In this document: one piece after another, positions 1 through 7,997 of the stretch
How positions within the stretch are numbered: position 1 is the stretch's first letter
How the letters are laid out: the number at the start of each line of letters is the position of its first letter
Source of the DNA: Candidatus Uabimicrobium amorphum
Lineage (GTDB): Bacteria > Planctomycetota > Uabimicrobiia > Uabimicrobiales > Uabimicrobiaceae
NCBI RefSeq assembly: GCF_009002475.1
Contig: NZ_AP019860.1
Span: forward strand, 9,111,547-9,175,546
Reading direction: 5' to 3'
Length of the DNA stretch: 64,000 nt
Notes under the pieces: generated by a model
Databases searched by the model: none
Seen by the model: the letters and a program-made list of their open reading frames with translations, nothing else
Told to the model about the DNA's origin: nothing
Translations under genes and position numbers: made by a program

Positions 1-1557
1 AACAGCGTTGGGGCCAAGAACTTCTCCTGTAGAACGCGCTCTTTTTTCTGCCTGTAACATCGGACCATAATCTTTTTGTGAAGAGGCAATATAGTAGACA
101 AAAATAATGGTGTATATGCTATAGAAATGAAAAGGAATGGAATTGAAAAAATAATCAAAAGCTCTTTTACCTTGCCCATAGTCTTGTAGGGCACCTCCGA
201 TGTAACCAAGTTCCGTTCCAATCCATGTAGAAATAAGCACAATACTACAAACCGGTGCCGCAGTTGAATCGACGATGTACGCGAGTTTTTCGCGAGAAAT
301 TTTTAACTTATCCGTAATCGCACGCATACTATTACCAACAATCAATGTATTGGCATAATCATCGAAGAAAATAACCACACCCATCAGCCAGGTGGAAATC
401 ATACCATTTCGTGGTGAGGTGGCCCATAAAGAGATTTTCTCTACTAAGTCGTGAATTCCACCAGATTTTGAAACAATCCCGATCATACCACCAATCGTAC
501 ATGTAAATACAATTACCTGTACGTATTCGTGTTCCGACAATGTTGCAACTAATTTCACGGTGAAAGTGTCTAGTAAACTACCCGCGATATCAAAACCGCT
601 CATGATAAATACGGCGCTCCAAACACCGACAAATAACGACAACAGTACTTCCTTGGTAATAATAGCGAGAAGAATGGCTAAAAGTGGTGGTACTAAAGTC
701 CAAAAAGGGCTGAAAGAGGAATAGTCCGCTTTAAATTCGCTATCTTTTTCTTTGATGATAAGGCCATCGCCTTTTATGGTACACTTTTCTAGTTTTAGTA
801 CACCTTTTTTAAACTGAAACTCCGTTTTTTTGTACACCTTATCTTTTTTATTGAGAAGCTCAAGATTTTCAATAATTACTTTTTTATTGTAGTTGAGGAC
901 TTTACCACTTTTTGACTTTGCATGAATGACAATATCTCGTGGAAGGTTGTTGGCGAAGTAGTCCTTTATTGCAAAATGATCAAAGGTTGGAGGGGTAATG
1001 GAATATTTTTTGTCATTATCCATAAAATGGATTTCGTCGTTTGTTACTTTGACGCGGTGAACAGTTGCGCTACCTGCCTTAAAAGGAACACTATTTTCCA
1101 TTTCTTCGAAGGTGTCATCAAAAATTTTTACCCCTACCAGGGTAATTTTTTTTGTGTAATCAATTACTTTTCCATCTTTGTCGACGGCTTTAAAAACAAA
1201 AGTTTGCGGTATGTTTTTTTGATATAAATCATTACATGTAAAATGATCTACCACGGGAAATACTACGGTAAATTTTTTCTGCTCTAAATCAATAACAATC
1301 GTATCTTGTAGTTTTTTTACATTTTTTAATGCAAGTTTTCCCTTAGCAAAAACCAGCTGTTGCTCTTCGGGAATTTCGAGACCTTCTATCGAGACTTTGC
1401 TGGCAAAATCGACGGGTTTATTTTTACTATCTACTGTGTAAATGACAATATCCGTCGGCGTATTATTGGCAAAAACTTTGTCTATTTTAAATAGATGAAC
1501 ATCTTCAGCAAATAAAGACAACATCAATAAAAATACACATGTGAAATTTTTCAACAT
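1..1557 (-). CDS. NhaC-type Na+/H+ antiporter with N-terminal repeat domain (3' end outside window)
   Basis: Open from an ATG at 1557 through the window edge (519 codons, no stop), so the C-terminus is missing. Residues 1-17 look like a signal peptide. Residues about 20-235 hold three similar beta-rich repeats, each with a DxF...NN(L/T)P(R/T)DIVI-like segment. From about residue 240 the chain becomes a polytopic membrane protein, and the conserved stretch FFDDYANTLIVGNSMR followed by DSTAAPVCSI is typical of the NhaC antiporter family, which exchanges Na+ for H+ across the inner membrane. An AGAAAGG sequence lies 11 bases before the ATG. The extracytoplasmic repeat region is not a usual part of NhaC; a fusion to a sensing or carbohydrate-binding module is inference. 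Family call is firm, ion specificity is not. Confidence 0.82.
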   Translation of the reverse strand, partial: MLKNFTCVFLLMLSLFAEDVHLFKIDKVFANNTPTDIVIYTVDSKNKPVDFASKVSIEGLEIPEEQQLVFAKGKLALKNVKKLQDTIVIDLEQKKFTVVFPVVDHFTCNDLYQKNIPQTFVFKAVDKDGKVIDYTKKITLVGVKIFDDTFEEMENSVPFKAGSATVHRVKVTNDEIHFMDNDKKYSITPPTFDHFAIKDYFANNLPRDIVIHAKSKSGKVLNYNKKVIIENLELLNKKDKVYKKTEFQFKKGVLKLEKCTIKGDGLIIKEKDSEFKADYSSFSPFWTLVPPLLAILLAIITKEVLLSLFVGVWSAVFIMSGFDIAGSLLDTFTVKLVATLSEHEYVQVIVFTCTIGGMIGIVSKSGGIHDLVEKISLWATSPRNGMISTWLMGVVIFFDDYANTLIVGNSMRAITDKLKISREKLAYIVDSTAAPVCSIVLISTWIGTELGYIGGALQDYGQGKRAFDYFFNSIPFHFYSIYTIIFVYYIASSQKDYGPMLQAEKRARSTGEVLGPNAV

Positions 1558-1619
1558 TCTACAACAGACCTTTCTAAGGGAATACAGCGATAGAGTGTTT
1601 ACCACATTCCCAAAACAAA

Positions 1620-1657
1620 TTTGGGCGCACTACCTACCATTAGATAGCGCGCCCAAA
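1620..1657 (-). terminator. Long stem-loop terminator after the kinase-FGE gene
   Basis: Arms 1620-1636 and 1641-1657 pair over 17 positions with two G-T wobbles and a 4-base loop. On the minus strand the hairpin is followed by a T-rich stretch. It lies 50 bases past the stop of the kinase gene and 60 bases before the antiporter start, so it should separate the two transcripts. A short GTGCC/GGCAC palindrome at 1669-1680 sits beside it. Confidence 0.65.
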
Positions 1658-1707
1658 GACGTAAAAAAAGTGCCAGGCACAAATGCCTTTTTATGAGGAA
1701 TACAGAG

Positions 1708-4578
1708 TTACAGTTTGTAAACGGTTCTAAACCCTATTATATTCCACCACTGATCGACTTCCATCCATCCGCGAAAAGTAGTGGAAACCATTTTCGGGTC
1801 ACTGTTCCATGCTCCCCCACGTATTACTTTACCGTTTCCTGTTCTTGGGCCAGATGGGTCTTCCGCTGGGGAAGTTGAGTAGTAGCTATCATCAAACCAA
1901 TCATTGCACCATTCCCATACGTTTCCTACCATGTCAAGGCATCCATAGGGAGAGGCACCTTTAGGGTAATGTCCAACAGGAGATGTACTTCTACCGCCGT
2001 ATTCTGGTTCATGTTGACAATTTGCCTTCCATCCGCCCTTGCTGGGTATTTGATTTCCCCAGGGGTACCTACGATGGTGGTTTGAATTGGGTTTTGTACC
2101 ATTGTTTCCATCAAAGTAAAAGCCACCTTTCGCCGCTTTTTCCCATTGTGCTTCCGTAGGGAGGTCTTTTCCTGCCCACTTTGCATAATCCATGGCGTCT
2201 TCCCAGGTAATATTGACAACAGGTTCTGTGTCGTCCAACTCCCAGGCTGGTTTTCGTGGTTTTTCTCTGTTTGTCATATCGCAAAAATGATTGTATTGTA
2301 GCCAACTTATAGGGCATTGGTCGATCAAATATCCCCCGAGAGCTATTTCGTGTTCACCTCTCTCACATTCATATTCGGCTTCATTGTAACCCATCAGAAA
2401 AGAACCCGCAGGGATATATATCATTACAGAGCCGTCTTTTTCGCAGATAATTTCATTTGCTTCTTCATCTAAACTAAACCCCATGGGTAAGTTGATGGTC
2501 GAGGCTAAAGTGGCTGTATTTATTTCCTCGACAACACTTCCTCTCTCCGCTTGTATTCCCATTTGGCTTCCGCCAAAAGAACTGTCTTCTTCAAGACCAT
2601 ATGCGGAATTATCTACTTCTGGTATATCGGCGATTGGTTCTATGTCAGGACCGTCCATGTTGACGGGGGCTGTATCCAGAGGTTGCATGTCCAGAGGTTG
2701 CATATCCAGAGGTTGCATATCCAGAGGTTGCATGTCCAGAGGTTGCATGTCCAGAGGCTGCATATCCAGAGGCTGCATGTCTAGAGGTTGCATGTCTAGA
2801 GGTTCCATATCAACAGTTGGCTCTACGTTACTTGATAGGCCTGTTACCTCAGGTTCTATCGACACTGGGCTTGGCTCGAATTCACTTGGGACACTTGGAA
2901 TATCCGCTTCTGTATCTGTAATATGAGAGGTTTTTTCTTCATTTGCTGGTGAATCAAAGTTTTCAGGTGAGATAACCACTGAGTCAAAATTATTTGCCAT
3001 CGGTGACTGGTTTGACTCGTCTTGAGACTCTTCTAAGTCTGGCTCTATGACAAAAGAATCAAACATGCTAGGTGCTTCTAGTGTGGGTTCAGAAGGAACT
3101 TGAGCAGGGTTGTTTGCTTTTGCATTTTCCTCGTCTTCATCCACTTCTTCTATCTCATCTATCTCATCAATTTCTTCTATTTCTTCCACTTCATCCATCT
3201 CTTCCTGATTAGAGTATTGTTGCGGAGCTTGACCAAAGTTATTGAACGGATCGTCTTCAAATCCATCTTCGTCAAACCCATCATCTAAAGCAATTGCTTC
3301 CACTGGAGTTGCTGGTTGTGGTGATGGAGGGGTTGGTTCATGAGCATAACCATGTTTTTCGACGTGCTGCTTGATTTCTTCTAATTTTTGCACAACCTGT
3401 GCGGTACCATATCTTCGACTGGGCTCTGGCATTAAACAGTGCCCTACAAGGTCCGCGATCAAATTACGAATACCTGTATGGTTAATTGCTAAGATATTTT
3501 CCGTTGGCGGTGTTTGCGCCGTTAATAAAAACATCAGAGTTTTACCGAGGCTAAAGATGTCCGCTTTTGTGTCTATTTGTTGATCACCTCGTTGTTGCTC
3601 TGGTGCCATATATCCAAGAGTTCCCAACATTTTTCTTGCGATAACACTGTTGGAGTTCACAGTTACTGTACGATGAATTTCTTTCGCATCGGGCAGCATA
3701 CATGCGATCCCAAAATCGATAATTCGTATTTCTTTTGTTTGCGGATCATACAATATGTTACTTGGTTTTATGTCGCGGTGTATGATAGGTGTTGCTAGAT
3801 TGTGCGCTGCTTGCATCCCTTTTGCTATTTCGTGAATAATGTGTAGGGTTTCTTCAAACGCAAGGGGTTCGTTATTGTTGTTATTCACGACATACTTGTA
3901 AAGGTCAACGCCTTCAAAGTACTCCATGACTATGTAAGGACGGCTTCCTTTATGTCGGCGGATTTCATATATAGAAAGAACGCGCGGGTCATTGATTTTT
4001 TTGGATATGAGTGCTTCAGAAAAAACTTCTTTTATGGTTCCGCTTGCGTTACGCCATAGTGTTTTGACGACAACTTCCCGTTCTTCGTATACATCATTGC
4101 ATAAAAAAGTAACACCCATACCGCCGGCGCCAAGTATTTTTTGTGGCTCGTATCTTTCTACATCGAACAAATCACATTCTTCATTGCCCACTTCTAAAGA
4201 TTGCATCATATAACTAAGAGCCGCTTCGTAACTTTCCTTGTTTAACAAGGCATGGAACAAATTACTTTCAATGTTGACACGTTGTTGGTGATCTGCTCCT
4301 GATAAAACGAGCGCTCTTCGAAAATATTCCGATGCCTTTTCGGGCGAACCAATTGCAAACAATATGACTCCTATTCTGTTTGCAAGAATAGGTTTATTGG
4401 GATGAGAATTTGGAATCTTATCAAATAGAGTTCTCGCTTTTTCTATATTGAGTTTTTCGTTTTCCAATTTACTTGCTAGAAAAGCATGCGCATATTCTAC
4501 TTTATCTTGCCCAATAACTTCCATAGCTGGCCCTATTAGTTTTTCGATTTCTAATGCTTCATGACCAACACTATCCAC
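1708..4578 (-). CDS. Ser/Thr protein kinase with C-terminal FGE-sulfatase domain (Pkn1-like)
   Basis: GTG start with GGAGG nine bases upstream; 956 residues. Residues 1-140 resemble TPR helices. A complete Hanks kinase domain spans about 146-415: glycine loop GAGGMG, catalytic HRDIKPSN, DFG and MAPEQ are all present. An acidic, Ser/Pro-rich linker (about 430-700) contains eight exact MQPLD pentapeptides plus one MEPLD. Residues about 715-956 are an FGE-sulfatase/C-type-lectin-like domain, with PAGSFLMG, TEAQWEKAAKGG, MVGNVWEWCNDW and GFRTV. The same kinase-FGE architecture is known in chlamydial Pkn1, and the domain there is probably a binding rather than a formylglycine-forming module. No membrane segment is visible, so it is likely cytoplasmic. 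It has its own promoter at 4718-4745. A paralogue lies at 46606-49068. Confidence 0.92.
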   Translation of the reverse strand: MDSVGHEALEIEKLIGPAMEVIGQDKVEYAHAFLASKLENEKLNIEKARTLFDKIPNSHPNKPILANRIGVILFAIGSPEKASEYFRRALVLSGADHQQRVNIESNLFHALLNKESYEAALSYMMQSLEVGNEECDLFDVERYEPQKILGAGGMGVTFLCNDVYEEREVVVKTLWRNASGTIKEVFSEALISKKINDPRVLSIYEIRRHKGSRPYIVMEYFEGVDLYKYVVNNNNNEPLAFEETLHIIHEIAKGMQAAHNLATPIIHRDIKPSNILYDPQTKEIRIIDFGIACMLPDAKEIHRTVTVNSNSVIARKMLGTLGYMAPEQQRGDQQIDTKADIFSLGKTLMFLLTAQTPPTENILAINHTGIRNLIADLVGHCLMPEPSRRYGTAQVVQKLEEIKQHVEKHGYAHEPTPPSPQPATPVEAIALDDGFDEDGFEDDPFNNFGQAPQQYSNQEEMDEVEEIEEIDEIDEIEEVDEDEENAKANNPAQVPSEPTLEAPSMFDSFVIEPDLEESQDESNQSPMANNFDSVVISPENFDSPANEEKTSHITDTEADIPSVPSEFEPSPVSIEPEVTGLSSNVEPTVDMEPLDMQPLDMQPLDMQPLDMQPLDMQPLDMQPLDMQPLDMQPLDTAPVNMDGPDIEPIADIPEVDNSAYGLEEDSSFGGSQMGIQAERGSVVEEINTATLASTINLPMGFSLDEEANEIICEKDGSVMIYIPAGSFLMGYNEAEYECERGEHEIALGGYLIDQCPISWLQYNHFCDMTNREKPRKPAWELDDTEPVVNITWEDAMDYAKWAGKDLPTEAQWEKAAKGGFYFDGNNGTKPNSNHHRRYPWGNQIPSKGGWKANCQHEPEYGGRSTSPVGHYPKGASPYGCLDMVGNVWEWCNDWFDDSYYSTSPAEDPSGPRTGNGKVIRGGAWNSDPKMVSTTFRGWMEVDQWWNIIGFRTVYKL
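2675..2810 (-). repeat. 15-bp tandem repeat encoding (MQPLD)n
   Basis: Eight 15-base units of the form ggttgcatgtccaga, differing only at two or three synonymous positions (gt/at, cca/cta, gtt/gct), followed by one unit encoding MEPLD. The repeat is in frame, so slipped-strand changes in copy number would lengthen or shorten the kinase linker without a frameshift. Confidence 0.9.
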
Positions 4579-4717
4579 CTTTTATACCTCCAGCTTGACT
4601 TTTACACTTTTATGTTTAGGGTGCATGATTTTTTCGATAACGAAATGACAAACCCTCACATATGCCATTTGTTAGTTTTACCCTGTTATGTCGTTGTAAT
4701 GTTTTATAAACTTTTTT

Positions 4718-4745
4718 ATTATAGCAATTTTTATCTCAAATTCAA
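4718..4745 (-). promoter_or_regulatory. Sigma-70-type promoter for the kinase-FGE gene
   Basis: On the minus strand, TTGAAT (4745-4740), a 16-base spacer, then a perfect TATAAT (4723-4718). The predicted start near 4711 leaves a 5' leader of about 130 bases before the GTG at 4578. It lies after the last gene of the upstream signalling operon, so the kinase-FGE gene can be transcribed independently. Confidence 0.55.
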
Positions 4746-4764
4746 CTGAATCTTAGTCTTAGTG

Positions 4765-5040
4765 CTATGACACTTCAAAAAGTAACTTCGATCGACCAAT
4801 CTCAATAGTATCTCCGTTTTTTAGAAGCACTTCTAGTATCGACTCTGAGTTTACTTTTGTTCCATTCTGACTTTGCAAGTCAACTAGAATGAAATCTGTA
4901 TCTACACGAATAATTTCACAGTGAATTCGAGATAATTTGGGATCTTTTAGGGTAATCGAGCACCGCGAGGCGCGTCCTAAATTTACATACGAATCAAAGG
5001 AAACTATATCGTTATTTTGTAGATTTTTTATTTTAGCCAT
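4765..5040 (-). CDS. Stand-alone FHA domain protein
   Basis: 91 residues, essentially only an FHA domain. FHA domains bind phosphothreonine peptides. The diagnostic residues are all present: G22-R23 and S25, S37-R38-x-H40, and N59-G60. It is the last gene of the packed minus-strand cluster, starting two bases after the stop of the CHAT-like gene. In this setting it probably reads the output of the kinase encoded at 12219-13295, though its partner is not known. No extra targeting sequence is visible, so the product is likely cytoplasmic. Confidence 0.9.
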   Translation of the reverse strand: MAKIKNLQNNDIVSFDSYVNLGRASRCSITLKDPKLSRIHCEIIRVDTDFILVDLQSQNGTKVNSESILEVLLKNGDTIEIGRSKLLFEVS

Positions 5041-5042
5041 TT

Positions 5043-7988
5043 CTATCCATTTATCAATAAAACACTGCTGTGTGGATCACCGGCCGCAATTTCGGTGAGC
5101 AAAATTTCTCTTTTCGGAATTTTTACTTTTAGTTTGCAACGCGGGCATTTCGCTGTTTTATTTGCCATCGGAAGAAAACAGTGAATATTTGTGCCACAAT
5201 GTGGACATGTTGCGCGGATTTTTACTTTGTCAAAAGGACTTTTTTGATCGCGATTTTGTTCCACGTAGCTATCTTCGGTTACTTCCTCGGCAACGTGAGC
5301 TTCTTCGATCATTTCTTCGGCAACTGCTTCTGCCATTTCATAATACTCTTCTTCAGAGTCTTCATCGCCAAGGTATGATTCTGTTAGTCCAACACCTGCG
5401 CAATAAAATGCTCCCCAGTAGAATGGATGGGAAAATGGTCTAAAATTTTTCTCTTTAAATTCCTTTTCGCCAGGAATGGCTCCATTAACATCTAGAATAA
5501 AATCACTTAACCGAACTTTAATGGGTTTGCCTTCGAATTGAATCATATTGCGATTTGTTTGTAGTGTGGCCACCGCATCTTTTTTGTCATCGAAAGTTAC
5601 TTTATCGGAATCCACAAGAAATTGGCATAAATTTGATAGCCAGTTTGCTCCGCGTTCATTGGAAAGTTTTTGTTGTAGATTTATACGTTCAATAATGTCG
5701 CTTATCGTCATTTTGCGCAGTTCGTTTTGTGCTTCTTGAAGCGCCATCGCGGGGCTTAGTCCTTGCCCCAAGCCATTATAGAACTTTTCTGTAACAAAGA
5801 AAGTTGCGATATCAGGAACCGTCCACATCGGTGAAACAACGTTTTTTACTCCTACTTTGAGTAGTGCCCAATGTAGCCCCATTAAATCGCCAAAGTTGTC
5901 CAAATTTTCAATATTGCGTTCGTTTGCAGAAAAAGTAATGGCGTTGATATTGTTCTCGCCAATGTTTCCTAAAATATCTTTAATAAAGACCTGGCTGTCT
6001 GCAAGGAGAATACTGGAATCCTGAACTTTTGGATAGGTATTGTTACTATGTAGAGCAAGGTGAATATGCGACGCATGTTTAAAGTTGCTCTTGAAGTTTT
6101 CAAATGTGGTGTTTCCACCTAGTTGGAAATTTATTTCTCCTGGCCAAATGCGGTTCATAATGCGAATTTCTTCGCGCATGAATGGGATATTCTGTTGGGT
6201 GCAGTGGGCGATAACTATTTTGTATTCCTGGTTTAAGGCACTGTGCGCACACTCACTAAACGTAAAGGCTGTGGGGGCGTAAATAACTTCGTAGCGGTCC
6301 TGTAAGTATACTTGGAAATTTGCACCTTCTATTTGCATGAGGTGGAGAGGATACAGCTGCAACGCACCTTCCGGCACTAAAATCAAACGATTGATGGCAT
6401 TTCCTCGTGATTCGATACGCGAAACGATTTCTGGCAAAATAGATTCTGCAATTTTTTTTGTTGCGAGGCCAAGTTGTACTTTCCAAGAGTTTTGCGCCTC
6501 GTAGGCATTCTTCCAGCTATAATTACCGATTTTATCGCTAATTTCTTGGAAAGACTCTTGGGAGCCGTAACTTTTTTCAATGCACCATTTTGACCAAAGT
6601 TGTAAAAACTTTTCAATATTGAGAATAGGCTCGTATAAATTAGCAAGGTATTGGTGTGTTAATTCCGGAACTAAAAAAGCATCAATGCTGTTTTGGTCCA
6701 CCATAAAAACATACATACCTTTTTCGGTAACTAAAAATTCAATAAGAACTGTTGAACTATCTATTTTCTGTTGTAGTTTCGGAATATCGAAGTTAAAGTC
6801 GCGACCAAAGCGTTCATTCCACTGTGGATCGTGTTCTGCGATTTGTTGACGCAATTGTTTAAGAGAGGGGGAATTTTGCTTTAGTGTTTGGACATTTTGT
6901 TCGAAATGGCCATCCATGGTGAGTAACTGTTCATACGTGCTGTAATTTTTCTGTAGTAAATCTGCATATTGTCCTTTTAACTCCGCGGGTGCAGAGCTAT
7001 ATTGTATGGCTTCACAGTCATCAATATTTGCGGAATATAGCCATCGGCGTGCCCACTCGGTATAGTAGAGGGCTTTTTTAAAATTACTTTGCGACAAACA
7101 ACTGGTGACAGCACTGTGGAAAATACTTTTATATTTGTCAATATTTTCTACTTTAGGAATGTAATCCTTCAGGGTTTTGAGTCCTTCAAGAGCGAAAGAT
7201 AACAAGCTTGAGGCTTCTTCCATTTCGCGGTGTTCTATCGCTACTTTGCCAAGGTTTCCGTAACTTTGGATAATATTTTCTGTATATTCTATTTCTTTGG
7301 CGATCATTAGACATTCATGCCAAATATTACTAGCTTTGTCTAAATTTTTATGCCGATAGTGATACTCTCCCATCTGAACAAGTAGATCGTTTTGGGTAAT
7401 TTTATCATGATGTTTTCGGGCTTGTTGTAATTGTTCTTCAAGTTTTTCTAATGCCAAAGTATCCTCAGGGGATTTTTGATGGAGTTTTACAGGGGGAAGA
7501 GCCATTTTAGAAATAGGAGAACTTACGGTGGTGTCTTCAATTGCGACCATGCCATCTTCTGAAGGAACAAAAGTCATTTCATCATCTTCAGAGTTCAACA
7601 ATTCTTCGTCGAGAAGTTGCAACATTTTGCGCGATACTTCGAAATATGGAATCGCTTTTTCAAAACTGCCGGTATCGCGGTGTAGGTTACCTATTGTGGT
7701 TGCTAACGTCGATAATCCTTGGTATACATTACTATTTTCTAGCTGTTTGTAGATAAGCTCTAGTTTTTCCAATTGCTCGGTTTTTTCCAAAATTTCAGAA
7801 TGCTTCTGAATCACAAACAGTAAATTGTTACCAAAACTTTTATTCTGGCATTGTTGTGAAATTTCTTGAATAACTTCGTTCCACTCTAGAGGCTCGGTGG
7901 ATAAAGATGTAATTTTCTCAGCGGCATCATCTTGGGTAATTTCATACTGTGTTAATTGCTGTGCCAGTTGATAAAGTATCTCTTTCAT
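5043..7988 (-). CDS. TPR-CHAT-like protein with C-terminal zinc ribbon, catalytic Cys lost
   Basis: 981 residues, ATG preceded by AGGA. Residues about 1-290 are helical TPR-like repeats with an acidic insert. The CHAT (caspase HetF-associated with TPRs) fold runs from about 430 to 880, recognised by SPMWTVPDIATFFVTEKFY, GLSPAMALQEAQNEL and HPFYWGAF. CHAT proteases use a His/Cys dyad. The His position is kept (H647 in LALHSNN), but the SACET cysteine motif reads SANER, putting Asn689 where Cys should be, so protease activity is unlikely. A four-cysteine zinc ribbon closes the protein (CPHC and CPRC). It sits in the VWA/PP2C/kinase operon and may be a scaffold or a pseudo-protease effector. The fold call is firm; the role is inference. 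Confidence 0.85.
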   Translation of the reverse strand: MKEILYQLAQQLTQYEITQDDAAEKITSLSTEPLEWNEVIQEISQQCQNKSFGNNLLFVIQKHSEILEKTEQLEKLELIYKQLENSNVYQGLSTLATTIGNLHRDTGSFEKAIPYFEVSRKMLQLLDEELLNSEDDEMTFVPSEDGMVAIEDTTVSSPISKMALPPVKLHQKSPEDTLALEKLEEQLQQARKHHDKITQNDLLVQMGEYHYRHKNLDKASNIWHECLMIAKEIEYTENIIQSYGNLGKVAIEHREMEEASSLLSFALEGLKTLKDYIPKVENIDKYKSIFHSAVTSCLSQSNFKKALYYTEWARRWLYSANIDDCEAIQYSSAPAELKGQYADLLQKNYSTYEQLLTMDGHFEQNVQTLKQNSPSLKQLRQQIAEHDPQWNERFGRDFNFDIPKLQQKIDSSTVLIEFLVTEKGMYVFMVDQNSIDAFLVPELTHQYLANLYEPILNIEKFLQLWSKWCIEKSYGSQESFQEISDKIGNYSWKNAYEAQNSWKVQLGLATKKIAESILPEIVSRIESRGNAINRLILVPEGALQLYPLHLMQIEGANFQVYLQDRYEVIYAPTAFTFSECAHSALNQEYKIVIAHCTQQNIPFMREEIRIMNRIWPGEINFQLGGNTTFENFKSNFKHASHIHLALHSNNTYPKVQDSSILLADSQVFIKDILGNIGENNINAITFSANERNIENLDNFGDLMGLHWALLKVGVKNVVSPMWTVPDIATFFVTEKFYNGLGQGLSPAMALQEAQNELRKMTISDIIERINLQQKLSNERGANWLSNLCQFLVDSDKVTFDDKKDAVATLQTNRNMIQFEGKPIKVRLSDFILDVNGAIPGEKEFKEKNFRPFSHPFYWGAFYCAGVGLTESYLGDEDSEEEYYEMAEAVAEEMIEEAHVAEEVTEDSYVEQNRDQKSPFDKVKIRATCPHCGTNIHCFLPMANKTAKCPRCKLKVKIPKREILLTEIAAGDPHSSVLLING

Positions 7989-7997
7989 CGTTTATTC

